A stretch of 64,000 bases of DNA, taken from NCBI RefSeq assembly GCF_036588685.1, contig NC_086375.1, positions 50,104,955 to 50,168,954 of the forward strand, read 5' to 3'. Both the position numbers and the translations under genes were made by a program. Within the stretch, counting starts at the first letter, position 1; every line of letters starts with the position of its first letter. The notes beneath the pieces were generated by a model. It made no database searches, had not been told where the DNA came from, and saw only the letters and a program-made list of their open reading frames with translations. This DNA is from Mytilus trossulus. Its lineage: Eukaryota > Mollusca > Bivalvia > Mytilida > Mytilidae. Of the stretch, positions 46,250 through 57,050 are shown one piece after another.

Positions 46250-49006
46250 ATGTCATTTTTTAAAAAGCTTAGAGCTTTGAGTCTAAAAATAGTTAAAACC
46301 GAACATCATGTATCAAATTTAAAAACTTATTTGTCTCAGGGTATTGTTCCGATGGGGCTTATTTTGAAAGCTTCACCCCTTACCACCGGTGCAAAATCTA
46401 TCAGATTTATGGATAGATGGAATAATATTCTCCACAGTAGTTCCGTGAAATTGATGGATCTATTACACGCTGAAGCGTCTCATAAACATTTAAATTTACA
46501 ACGTAGTTATAACAACATTTACAACAAATCATGTCAAGAACTTTCCGGTCCTGAATTGCTCAACATCAACGAGCGCCTTCATGACATCTTACGCATTGAA
46601 TCCCGGAAATTACACAAAAAACAAATTAATAAATTTACACGAGACGGCGTACTTTTGGACACTGTTGCAAGAGAGCAGACCACCTTAACTCTCAATCGTA
46701 ACATCACAACCGGTAAAAAACCCCGGAATCGCCGATTCAAGAGAAAAAAACAAAGTTGCATGAACTCCACAAACACTGTAGTCAATTTGTCTACAGTTGT
46801 TTTGTCGGAGACTGAGACTAAGGTACTGTCAAAAGGTCTTAATTTTTGTCCCACGCCGGGCAAAATAGATTCTATACTTTTGGAAGATGACCTAGACAAG
46901 CTAGCAAGATCCCTCAGAATCAAGGAATATTTTTATAAGAACACCACAAATGGTACCACTGAAAGTGACACAAGTGATCTCGACTCAGATGACGACCAAG
47001 CAGATGTCGATATTCCCAGATTCAGGAAAAAAAGTTCATGGATTCCGAAACCCAGTAAATGTGCAACTTTGGAACACATCATTGACAAAATTAAATCCGA
47101 CGTAACACATCTGTCCACTGCCACTTCCCAAACATTCAGCAATCTATCGTCTGAAGAAAATGAAGCTGTGCGGAAACTTAAGAACAGAGACGACATTATA
47201 ATTAAACCAGCTGATAAAGGTAGCGCTGTTGTCGTCATGGACAAATGTGATTACATTCAAGAGGCAGAACGTCAACTCTCTGATGAGAGATTTTATAAGA
47301 AATTAGACACTGACCCCACCCCTCAGTTCAACAAAGAGATCACAACAAACCTGAAAAACATGTGTGAACAGGGGCATATTGATGAAGACACATTTAAATA
47401 CCTAAAACCTGAAAAATCAAAGCCCGGGCGTTTCTATCTTCTGCCTAAAATTCATAAAGTTAATAATCCCGGTAGACCAATTGTTTCCGCCAATGACCAT
47501 CCTACAGAGAAAATATCAGAATTTATTGACTTTCATCTGAGACCACATGTAGAAAATTTACCATCCTATATACAAGACACAACACACTATCTTAAGAAAA
47601 TGGAATCTCTGAACCCTCTCCCACCTGAAACGATCCTTGTTTCGCTTGATGTTACCTCCCTCTATACTAACATCCCCCATGACGATGGTATTGAAGCCTG
47701 TAGGGAAGTCTGGAACTCTCGTAACACCTTACATCCACCAACTGAATGTCTCATCCAGCTTCTAACTTTGGTATTGAAATGCAATAACTTCGTATTTAAT
47801 GGCGAACACTTCCTCCAAGTTAATGGAACAGCAATGGGAACAAAGATGGCCCCGTCTTATGCCAATATTTTTATGGGGAAATTAGAACAAAGAATTCTCA
47901 ATGCATCTCTTCATCAACCCCTCTCTTGGTTCCGATTTATCGACGATATTGACATGAAGTGGGACAATACTGAACAAGAACTAAATCTGTTCATTCATCA
48001 TGCCAACAATGCCCATCCCTCAATAAAATTCACATATGAAATCTCTGACTCTAAGATCACATTTCTTGACACTACAACGCAATTGAGGGATGGAAACATA
48101 TTAACAGATCTGTATTGCAAGCCCACAGACAAACATCAATATCTATCTCCTTTGAGTTGTCATCCCAAACACTGCACCAAGAGCATTCCCTACAGCCAGG
48201 CCATACGAATAAAAAGGATTTGCTCCACCAACGATATTGCAAAAAAACGTCTACAAGAACTTCGCGGTCACCTTAAACATCGGGGCTACAAAAGAAAAGA
48301 CATTGATAAAGGTTTTTCTCGTGCTAACAACATCAGCCGAGATGAGCTTTTACAATATAAAGAAAAAAAGGTCAACAAGAGGGTGCCTTTTGTGTTGAAT
48401 TACCATCCAAAATTTGACAACTTATCTCACCTAATCCGCGAAAATTGGAAAGAGATCGAAAAACATTCAAAACTATCCAAGATCTTTCCCGAGCCACCTG
48501 TACTGGCATTCCGTAGGCCCAAAAGCCTTAAAGACTTGCTGGTGAGAGCTGATTTATCCTCTCAAGCAGGCTTATCATCTATGGGATCTTGCAAGGGTTG
48601 CGGAAACAAACGATGCCTGACTTGCAAACAAATACTGGATACCCAGACTTTTAACAGTCACTCCACTGGCACAGAATACACCATATTTTGCAATGTTAAT
48701 TGCAAGACATCAAATGTTGTGTATCTCTTACAGTGTAAATGTGGTAAACAGTATGTTGGCGAGTCAGAACAGCCGTTTCACAAACGAATGAACGGCCATC
48801 GTAGCGACTACCAATGCAAGCCAGACCTCCCTCTCAGTCGACATTTGAGATCCCCTGGCCACACTAAGGCAGATCTCAATCGACTGACCATTAAAATCAT
48901 TGACCACAACTCTGCTTGGTCTAAGGAGGATAGGCTCGCTCGGGAAAGATTTTGGATACGAAAATTAACAACTTTGGCACCAAATGGGATAAATGAAAAG
49001 ATGTAG
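46250..49006 (+). CDS. PLE reverse transcriptase / GIY-YIG endonuclease
   Basis: An intact 918-residue frame. The N-terminal third is lysine-rich and unassigned. The reverse transcriptase shows YLLPKIHKVNNPGRPIVS (about 395-412), motif A SLDVTSLYTNIP with Asp 467, motif B NGTAMGTKMAPSYAN from about 525, and motif C FIDD with Asp 565-566. A cysteine cluster (CKGCGNKRCLTCKQI) precedes the endonuclease, which has VYLLQC and YVG (about 824-837), Arg 846 and Glu 899 as expected for GIY-YIG catalysis. RT plus C-terminal GIY-YIG defines the canonical Penelope group; Neptune/Poseidon-like affiliation is suspected from the Cys cluster. The frame's last codons lie in the right repeat. TTTCTTACAG at about 46221-46230 could be a leader splice acceptor. 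Confidence 0.95.
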   Translation: MSFFKKLRALSLKIVKTEHHVSNLKTYLSQGIVPMGLILKASPLTTGAKSIRFMDRWNNILHSSSVKLMDLLHAEASHKHLNLQRSYNNIYNKSCQELSGPELLNINERLHDILRIESRKLHKKQINKFTRDGVLLDTVAREQTTLTLNRNITTGKKPRNRRFKRKKQSCMNSTNTVVNLSTVVLSETETKVLSKGLNFCPTPGKIDSILLEDDLDKLARSLRIKEYFYKNTTNGTTESDTSDLDSDDDQADVDIPRFRKKSSWIPKPSKCATLEHIIDKIKSDVTHLSTATSQTFSNLSSEENEAVRKLKNRDDIIIKPADKGSAVVVMDKCDYIQEAERQLSDERFYKKLDTDPTPQFNKEITTNLKNMCEQGHIDEDTFKYLKPEKSKPGRFYLLPKIHKVNNPGRPIVSANDHPTEKISEFIDFHLRPHVENLPSYIQDTTHYLKKMESLNPLPPETILVSLDVTSLYTNIPHDDGIEACREVWNSRNTLHPPTECLIQLLTLVLKCNNFVFNGEHFLQVNGTAMGTKMAPSYANIFMGKLEQRILNASLHQPLSWFRFIDDIDMKWDNTEQELNLFIHHANNAHPSIKFTYEISDSKITFLDTTTQLRDGNILTDLYCKPTDKHQYLSPLSCHPKHCTKSIPYSQAIRIKRICSTNDIAKKRLQELRGHLKHRGYKRKDIDKGFSRANNISRDELLQYKEKKVNKRVPFVLNYHPKFDNLSHLIRENWKEIEKHSKLSKIFPEPPVLAFRRPKSLKDLLVRADLSSQAGLSSMGSCKGCGNKRCLTCKQILDTQTFNSHSTGTEYTIFCNVNCKTSNVVYLLQCKCGKQYVGESEQPFHKRMNGHRSDYQCKPDLPLSRHLRSPGHTKADLNRLTIKIIDHNSAWSKEDRLARERFWIRKLTTLAPNGINEKM

Positions 49007-49704
49007 TTCGACTCCGTGTAGTGCTTCACATTCAGGTTATATTACTTATTATTACAGTCTCTGTTTCTTTTTCTTAACCTTTTTCATTTGTTAAATACAT
49101 TTGTTGAAGATACCAATTTAAATTGCTTAATTTTTGAGGGATAAATAAGTACCTAGCCACGTTCTTCTAGTTATACTTAGTAAAAAATATTATTACATTT
49201 TTACGGCCGTTTGTTCACGATGTTTATATATTCAGACTCTGTTGTAACTACTTTACTCTCAATTTCAAATATATAGATCATTCAGCAGTGCTGTCTATTT
49301 GGTAATTTTACAGACGTTATCATGCGTATACATGTCATACCATCATAATTGTCGTTCCCGATACAGTTTTAGAATTGTGCTAGTTCAAATCGCACATTAT
49401 TATTTGTATTTAAAGCATATATATGAGCTCTCTGTTGTAATAAACCATATAACCTATGTCATGTTAACATTTTTTTAGAATGGTGCAAGCGTCTTTACTG
49501 ATGTTCGGTTTGACTTTTTTTATTGTATAAAATTCAAGATTTAGTAAAAGTTTAATCTAACGAGACTCAAAGATGATTCATTTCACATCAGAATCTGACT
49601 GACGAAGGATATCTGTTATCCGAAATATTTATAAATAATTACATTTATAGTTACCTTTTTTTGTATTTGGAGTTGTTGTGTACACTTTTTTAGGCGTTTA
49701 TATA
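48964..49704 (+). repeat. Right PLE direct repeat (pLTR)
   Basis: Contains the stop codon of the element's frame (49004-49006), then 700 bp of non-coding sequence with the hammerhead-like motif at 49599-49625, and abuts a (TA)n tract at 49700-49721. Confidence 0.95.
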
Positions 49705-49722
49705 TATATATATATATATATC

Positions 49723-51097
49723 TAAGACAATAATTATGTTTTCATCAATTTACTACACACTATTGTGTTGTTGGTTTTATTGGTTTGCTTTTTTAAAATT
49801 ATTTTGAAAATATATGGTTTATCGTAGCAGAGTTATTGAACTTTAAACAGTTTCTTACGCAACATCTATTTGCATATGGACACCGCTAATCATGCACGTT
49901 TTTTTTAACACAGCCATATCACTTATAACTTGTGATAAGATTGCCTATAAATAAATATTCTAAATCATCATAATGTCAATACGGGTTTATCAAGATTGTG
50001 TTCTTGGTAGAACTGTTTTTGTCTGTATCATTTGGTTTTATAACATGGATCACATTTAAGGTAGCACAATACAAAGATTTTTTTCTTCCAATCACTAACC
50101 TTTGAAATGCTGAAACTTTCTTATGGATGCATAGGAAATATTGAAAGAGGTATAAATAGATAGATAAAAGATTAATCTTTTAAATGAATGCAATATTTTT
50201 ATTATGGAATCATTATGTAATCAATTATTATGTAATTAGTTGCAAAATTTGGGTAAGGTCACTTGAATGAATTTAGCTCTACCATCTCTTTAACTTTACA
50301 GAAAAATTTCAACGAAATCTTTATAAACACATCATGGGCTTCAAAAGGGTGTCTTAGATCGTCTCTGTGGTATTCCATTCTCTCATAAATCTCTAATTCG
50401 TGTAAACATCCTAACCACATAAAAGAAGATAATGTTTAATTAGGTGTAAAATTTGTTCCATACATTTCATTTAAAATCTGAGACATCGTTTTGTACATAA
50501 TGGCCATAGGAACAACATATAATAAAATCAACCCTCTAGGGATACCTTTGCAGAAGCTAATTTCATTTAAAGTGGAAATTTGGTGAAAAATATTTTTGAC
50601 ACAGTTAACATTATAATTGTTTACATAATTGTTGCATAATAATAACATTGTATTAACTTTAAAGAGTAATCTGTTAGCTATCCATAACTACCATATTATA
50701 AATTTTCAAGCCTTATTAAGAAAGTTAAAACATTTTAAAACTTTGGAGTTGGAGTTATAAAATCTTTGTATTGTGCTATCTTAATCTGTCAAAACTCGGT
50801 AGATCATTGTCATTAAAAGGTGTTTTAAGTGTTGAAGTATACTCATATAGTGTAAAATGACCACTCAGAAAATTAATATGTGCCCCTACTCTTATTTATT
50901 AACATGAATTTGTCGCGACTTATAGCAGGTATGGGATTGAATGTTGAATACACATACTGATTTGATAGTTCAGTAAGTTGTATTTTCTCATTGGGACATG
51001 TTCCAAATTTATATCTCATTATAGCCAATACAATACAAAAATTAAAAGTGAACTTATCTGTTAATCACACATGTAAAAAATTTACAAACACATTTAC
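49723..51097. other. No gene recognised
   Basis: AT-rich, intron-like relative to the broken collagen/C1q gene. AATATAACAAT-type runs only. Confidence 0.4.
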
Positions 51098-51591
51098 TAA
51101 GTTTTATCCATGGTAGTAAAAAATGGCGAAAAGAAAACGGAGCCAAATAGGACCAACTGTTGATCTTGGATCAATTAACGAAAACGGAAAAATTAGGAAT
51201 AAGTGACCAGTCGGTAATAACAGAAAAATGAGAAAAAATTGACTTCTCGATACAACAGGTCAATTACGCATAAACAGACTAACAGGCCAGATAGGCTCAA
51301 AAGGGGAAAGAGGTCAAAAAGGAGAAAATGGTCAAATTGGTCGCAAAGGTGAAAATGGGAATAGAGGTTGTCAAGGTAACAAAGGTCAAAATGGCGATAA
51401 AGGAACCGTTGGAAGTAAAGGTGACAAAGACAAAATAGAGGACAAAGGATCAATCGGTGAAAAGGGTACGATCGGCGACAAAAGTTAAATAGGTAAAATG
51501 GGTCTCCCTGGAATCCAAGATCAAACAGGTGAACCCGGCCATAAAGGAGCCAATGGCGAAAGGTGTTTGAAAGGGTCATCTGGTGAATCAG
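51098..51591 (+). pseudogene. Collagen-exon relic of second C1q gene
   Basis: Aligns with exon 3 of the 18-22 kb gene. The best part (from about 51296) reads GSKGERGQKGENGQIGRKG and GNKGQNGDKGTVGSKG, then loses Gly at several positions (GDKDKIEDKG), has an in-frame TAA at about 51486, and ends GEPGHKGANGERCLKGSSGE at a GTAAGG donor after 51591. The first 170 bp are frameshifted and full of stops, and the splice acceptor region has a deletion. The long minus-strand frame opposite is antisense. Confidence 0.85.
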
Positions 51592-52689
51592 GTAAGGATT
51601 TGTATTAATTTTTAAGAAGCGAATTAAAATATGTGCAAAATAAAATCGTAGAATAGTAGGGATGAGTAGATGGGAAAATTTCCATCAGCTACGGAGCAAA
51701 CATTAAGAGAGCTTTTTTATATTGGAATGTATTTTCCATTGACAGATGTACAATACTGGGAAGCATCCTATAATCAAAATTTTATTATCATTAATAAGTG
51801 CACCCTGTTTGACAGATGATCGGACACATACCTTATCTGTTTGGTGTAACTGTGTTCATGTTTTCTGATTACCTAAACGTTTACTTCCTTCTGCATTATT
51901 GTATCATAATAAGAATATTAGAAAATTTCACTTTGAAAGAAGTTTTCTGAAAGTGTCATAAGAGATGCCTATCGTTACTGAATGAATATTTAGTACATTA
52001 TGTTGTCATTTATAGACCAACACAAAATTTTAGAATCAGAATATGCTTGAATTTCCTGATATTACTAGAAATAAAATACTACTGCTCTCTAACATCGGTT
52101 GCAAACTTTATTTGGATTTTGAACACATTAAATTAGCAGAATGCATATTAACTCAAGCCCAAGCCCTCATAGTGCTAAGATATAATATAGCATGCAAACA
52201 TGTGGTGCCGTATTCTTCTCAAGAGATTAAGTCATTTGTTTCTATCTACACAACCACCAACATTATCATGTAGAGAATAAGTAGATGAAAATAACTAAAA
52301 GCAGTTTAAAACATTTAAGGTAAAAAATAGTTACAAACTGAAATATTTGAATAAGATATTCTCCAGTTTATAATCAGATAATCAGAAAGTGCACGTATTT
52401 TATCGTCCATAATAATCACAAATCATAGGGAATAGAGATAGATTTTTTTAGATAAATAGTCAAAGTAAAATTCAATAGGTATTGGAACTCCCGTTAGAAG
52501 TTCTGATATTTCGCATAGAAGTCGATCAAAATTAATAATAATAAGCTACGTCGCATAATATGATCATTGCTGAACCGAATACCCTGTGTAACGTCAGTTG
52601 TCTCAGTGATGGTGCATATTATTAACCAGAATTATATAGCGCATTATATAATCGAAATTACTCTAAGCGCTTAACACTAAACAATCAAT
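51592..52689. other. No gene recognised
   Basis: Position corresponds to the last intron of the broken C1q gene. One 76-codon plus frame at 52043 has no domain. Confidence 0.4.
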
Positions 52690-54000
52690 GCAGTTACAAG
52701 AGGTGTTAAACATTAAAACAATGAATGAAATAAGAATGAAATAAAATAACGAACACATATAAAAGAGGGGCGAAAGATACCAAAGGAACAGTCAAACTCG
52801 TAAATCTAAAACAAACTGACAACGCCATGGCTAAAAAGTAAAAAGACAAACAGAAAAACAATAGCGCACATGACACAACATAGAAAACTAAAGAATAAAC
52901 AACACGAACCCCACCAAAAAGAAGGGGTGATCTCAAGTGCTCCGGAAGGGTAAGCAGATCCTGCTCCACATGCGGCCCCGTCGTGTTGATTATGTGATTA
53001 CAAATCCGGTAAATAGTCTAATTCGGTAGGTCAAATTCATGAAAGGAAAGGGGATTGTAGTTACGACGCAAGGAACATATCCGATATCATTTGTGAAACG
53101 GTTATTCAATAACGGTCAACCAACTCGTGATGGCGTCCGTAAAATTTACGAAGGGATGATTTCAACTTCATCATTTGGAACTCTTGGTTTAATAGCTTCA
53201 TTGTGAACAGTAACCCTCTATCAAGAAAATCATGATAGGAAATGCAAGCACGGGAATATCGTATCAATTGGGAGATATATACCCCGTATGCAGGTGCTGC
53301 TGGAATGTTGCTACTTAGAAATGGAAAGTTTACAATTGGAAAGCTGAAATCATCTCTTTTGTCGTAAAGTTTTGTCTTCAACCGACCCTCATTGTCAATT
53401 TCTAATATGAAGCCGACTTAACTGTATCTGTAGTATCCTTTATATCTAAGATGGGATAGATGCGATCCAAATAGTCGCCAAATTTTTAATTGTTTAGTGA
53501 AAGAACGTCATCTATATAGCGGAAAGTAGAGTTAAAGGATATTGCTAACTTCTTATCTTTCTTCCTAAGAAGTTCCTGCATGAGGTCAGCCTCATAATAA
53601 TAAAGAAACAAGTCAGCAAGTAGAGGGGCACAGTTTGTTCCCATTGGGATGCCGACAGTCTGTTGAAAAACACGTCATCCGAACGTAACAAATATGTTGT
53701 CAATCAAGAAATCAAGCATCTTGATAATATCGGTTTCAGAGAATTTTTTGTTTGAATCAGAAAGATTCTTTACAAAGTAGGATTTATCCCTCCCTAAGAC
53801 AAGATACTTGTATCTACGTTGGCCATTCTTTTTATGAAGCAAAGTAATACCAACTCTTTTAATTTGTCTTTTAGTTTGGAATGTGGAATACTTGTGTAAA
53901 GAGTAGAAAAGTCAAATGTTTTAATACTGTTACAAGATGAAAGAGAGTTAGATTGTATGTACTCTAAAAGATCTTTGGAATTTTTAAGTATAAAAAACAA
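52690..54000 (-). pseudogene. Decayed second PLE: reverse transcriptase relic and tail
   Basis: On the minus strand, with several frameshifts and stops: motif A FDFSTLYTSIPH (about 53920), YLVLGRDKSYFVKN, motif B VGIPMGTNCAPLLADLF (about 53650-53600), motif C FRYIDDVLSLNN (about 53520), then LKSSLRKFYGRHHELVDRY (about 53170-53105). No endonuclease was found. The tail 52970-52740 (TTCGTGTTGTTTATTCTTTA, GCCATGGCGTTGTCAGTTTG) is repeated in forward orientation at 62696-62860. Clearly a different, older family from the 45-49 kb element. Confidence 0.85.
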
Positions 54001-54129
54001 AAAGGAACAGAAAAGTTAAAAAATATAAATAAAAAAAATAATCATAATAAACATGTTCTACTACAATAAAAAGAACAAAATTTAAAAGCCATTGTCAGTA
54101 TAAAAAGTTAAATGTAATCACTAAAAGCG

Positions 54130-54600
54130 AGTCTAAAATAATGTGTTTTCAGTTTTTTCTTTCAAAGTTCGAGTGAGTGTTCTTGTCTTAGATGGCTAGG
54201 AAGATTGTTCCTGGGACCCGCAGTAGCTTTGTCGAAACGTCTTTCTCCATAGATTTTGGATCGTGCACGAGTTTGTACTAGCTGCATTGCATTTTCCGAT
54301 CCAAGAGATCATGATGGTTGATAGGCGCTAATGACTTCTCAAGATAGACAGGCAATTCGCCATGCAGGATTTTGAAAGTATACAAGAGAAGTATGTATTG
54401 TATTCGGTATTGCAACGGGATCTAGTGAAAAGAGACACAAGAACTGGTGTTATATATTTCTTGGTACGTGTAACGAACCTGACTGCCGTATTCTGTCTTA
54501 TCTGTACCTTATTTAGTAAACTGGAATTTGCTCCATATAGCAGAGAGTTTCCGTAGTCTAGATATGACGTGACAAGCGAGCTAAAGGTTTACAGGCATCC
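54130..54600 (-). pseudogene. LINE reverse-transcriptase C-terminal relic (CR1/L2-like)
   Basis: Minus-strand frames read LVTSYLDYGNSLLYGANSSL, LNKVQIRQNTAVRFVTRTKK, then after a stop/frameshift LQYRIQYILLLYTFKILHGE and LPVYLEKSLAPI. The order SxLDYGNSL.YG, L.K.Q..QN.A.R, Y.I..K...F..L.G..P.YL is the thumb/C-terminal region of CR1-type non-LTR retrotransposons. 5'-truncated and non-functional. Confidence 0.75.
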
Positions 54601-54807
54601 TCGGTGATATATTACCGAATTCGACCAATGTTCCTAATTTGGAATCATATTTGTACATGAAATTTTGATATTCAAATGACGTGATTTATCTTTAAAATAT
54701 TTACAATGTAGCAGAGAAAACATATCGCTCTTTTTTTACATAAATAAGGACGTTTTTTCGCGTTTGAATTGTTTTATATTGTCTTATCGGGGCATTTTAA
54801 AGCTAAC

Positions 54808-54934
54808 TATGCGGTATGGGCTTTGCTCATTGTTGAAGGCCGTAGGGTGACCTATAGTTGTTAATGTCTGTGTCATGTTGGTCTTTTTTTGATAGTTGTC
54901 TCATTGGCAATCATACCACATCTTCTTTTTTATA
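54808..54934 (+). repeat. SINE-like repeat, family A
   Basis: Starts TATGCGGTATGGGCTTTGCT, contains GTGACCTATAGTTGTTAATG and TTGTCTCATTGGCAATCATA, ends CTTCTTTTTTATA. Same limits as the 37098-37226 copy, which fixes the element at about 127 bp. No tRNA-like promoter boxes noticed. Confidence 0.8.
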
Positions 54935-55008
54935 GTTAGTCAAAATCAAAAGCTGTGATACTTATTACTTATTAATGAATTGCATTTTTTTTATGCTTTT
55001 TATTATAG

Positions 55009-55235
55009 GAAACGTTCCTGTGGTCGTTTTTTCGTGCTAGAAATGTGTTGCAATACACAAATCTTTCAAGAACAGTTATCCATTTCCTAATATAGAAATT
55101 AATTCGGGCAGTGGATATGATAAGTCAATCGGAAAACTTACGACAAAACAAGCAGGTACATATTTGTTTATATTGCAAATATGTAAAAAAAAAATCATAA
55201 TGTGCTGATGACGTTGAGAGCTAATAACATTTATA
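55009..55235 (+). pseudogene. C1q-exon relic of second C1q gene
   Basis: After TATTATAG the sequence reads GNVPVVVF, a one-base insertion, then RARNV and onward to [26 protein letters not shown], a second indel in an A run, [11 protein letters not shown], after which similarity stops. This is the first half of the C1q domain, compared with 22395-22615. Frameshifts and loss of the second half make it non-functional. Confidence 0.9.
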
Positions 55236-56121
55236 TTTCTAGATTCTTTCATTTATTTATGTTCGTGATAAAAAGAAATATCCTTGCATTGAAATCATAT
55301 TCCTTACATATCAAGTTTGCCAACAACAGATAAAAGAAGATCAATCGTACCTCTGATTTAGCTCATATATACTTAAACAGTGTTGTGATGATTTTTTTTT
55401 TAGATTTAAATCATTTTGTTTTAGATTAATAACCCAACTCTTTGAATTTGATATATGGTGACTCATCGAACGTGGTTACCATTTTGAATCATAGTAAGAG
55501 ATAAAAAGAACATATAAAATACTCGCTCGTATCTTGAGATGTCTTAAGACCTCTTTTTGCTCTATAAATGTATAAATAAATCATATATGTACATAATTTA
55601 TTGTCTGAGTACCTAGCTCTCCAGAGAGGACAGCGCTTTATTTGTATTATTGTTATCGTTATAATAATTTGTTTCCGTTTTCATGTTCTTGGTATATACA
55701 AGCAGCAATGGGTGAAAACTATATATATGTTGACAGTAGAAAATTTATCAATGTACTTTATAGGATTACTTTTGGTATTATGCGTGTGCGTTTTAAAGTC
55801 AATGTCTTTCATTCAAACAGACAACTAGCAATTGTATAGTGGAACACATAAAGTAAGACGACTATTGGGGAAATGAAGTGATATACCGCCGTTCTAAAGT
55901 TATAAATCGATTGAGAGAAAACAAATCCGAGTAACAAACTTAAACCGAGGGAATATATAAATATTTAATACTTAAAAATCCCATATCGAAAGTTCATTTA
56001 GTAAAAAAATCCTACAGTTTGACTAGTGAAATATTGTTGATATTTTTGTTATTTTACTTTTTTGAATAAAAAGTTAACATCAAAACTCAAAAACAAGTGA
56101 AGCTCCTCACTGGACACATTA
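55236..56121. other. No gene recognised
   Basis: AT-rich sequence; overlapping short plus frames at 55601-55839 are hydrophobic but without gene context. Confidence 0.4.
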
Positions 56122-56225
56122 ATATAGGAAGATGTGATATGAGTGCCAACTCTCCATCCAAGTAACAATTAAAAAAAACATTATAGGTGAAGGTTCAACC
56201 TTCAACACGGAGCATTGGCTCATAC
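56122..56225 (-). repeat. SINE-like dispersed repeat, family B (reverse)
   Basis: Reverse complement of the 9366-9495 type: GAGAGTTGGCACTCATATCA and CACATCTTCC at one end and GAGCCAATGCTCCGTGTTGA at the other. An (AAAC)n tract follows at 56409-56455. Confidence 0.65.
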
Positions 56226-56731
56226 CTGAGATTTTTCTCAATTTAAGCGACCACCACAGACGCTGGAACAATTTTAAAATTCCCAAACAGGGCGTAAAGA
56301 TTACAAAGAGATGCCAAATAAAAATAGTTATTTGCGATGTGAAATGGCACAACTCTAAATTTCCAAAGGTTGCGACATAGATGTTATAACTGTATGTAGG
56401 GCAGTCCTCAAGCAAACAAACAAACAAACAAACAAACAAAAAAAACAAACAAAAATAAATAAAAAATGCCCATACCGTTCCAAGTTGGTATAATATTTCA
56501 AATTTGACAACGGTAGAGCAATTGCAACAGAAACTACATATTTAAGCTTTCCAAACGAATAGCATTTTAATAATGATTAGAAAAATAAGTTTTATATTAT
56601 TAATAAGGTGAAATAAATGAACGTGGCTACGTACTAATACATCAATCCCAAATGAATGGAGCCCTGTAATTTTAACTGGTATTTAAAACAAATCGTCGAA
56701 CTGTAATGCCAGTACGGAAGCCGAATGACTG

Positions 56732-57050
56732 GAAACAAGTGATGACAGGAAAATGAGTTACTCATTCTTTGTTTTTTCATTTATACCCTCTGGGGAATCT
56801 ATGGTCATCGAAGTGACTACACTTGCAAGCCCGACCTACCCGTAAATCGTCATTTGAGATCACCTGGGCACGCACAAGCTGATCTCAAAAACCTTACCAT
56901 CACAATCATAGACCACAACGAGGGTTGGTCGAAGGTCGGCAGAGTCGCTCGGGAAAGATTTTGGATAAGAAAGTTAAGAACAGTTTCCCCAGAGGTTATC
57001 AATGAAAAAACATAGAATGAGTCACTCATTTTTCTGTCATCACTTGTTTC
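56732..57050 (+). mobile_element. GIY-YIG fragment enclosed by 36-bp inverted repeats
   Basis: Arms 56732-56767 and 57015-57050 are reverse complements at 34 of 36 positions (GAAACAAGTGATGACAGG ... CCTGTCATCACTTGTTTC type). Between them the frame 56803-57015 encodes GHRSDYTCKPDLPVNRHLRS, PGHAQADLKNLTITIIDHN and ARERFWIRKLRTVSPEVINE, ending KT and TAG; this matches the last 70 residues of the 46-49 kb PLE protein with clear divergence. The TAG ends at the first base of the right arm. The frame has no stop but lacks the YVG part of the endonuclease. Either an inverted-repeat remnant of a related PLE or a MITE that captured it. Confidence 0.8.

Larger units (their letters stand above)
45342..49704 (+). 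mobile_element. Complete Penelope-like element
   Basis: Structure: 741-bp direct repeat (45342-46082), leader (46083-46249), one long frame for reverse transcriptase plus GIY-YIG endonuclease (46250-49006), and a second 741-bp repeat (48964-49704) that begins inside the 3' end of the frame. The offset between repeats is 3622 bp throughout and I saw no mismatch on reading both in full. Flanks are ATATATATATC before and a (TA)n tract ending ATC after, so a target duplication in an AT microsatellite is likely. Long-repeat arrangement with an overlapping ORF end is typical of PLEs. Insertion appears very recent. Confidence 0.95.

Noticed and set aside
51193-51579. 128-codon minus-strand open frame
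   Set aside because: It is the antisense of the collagen pseudo-exon, whose Gly-X-Y repeat keeps the opposite strand free of stops.
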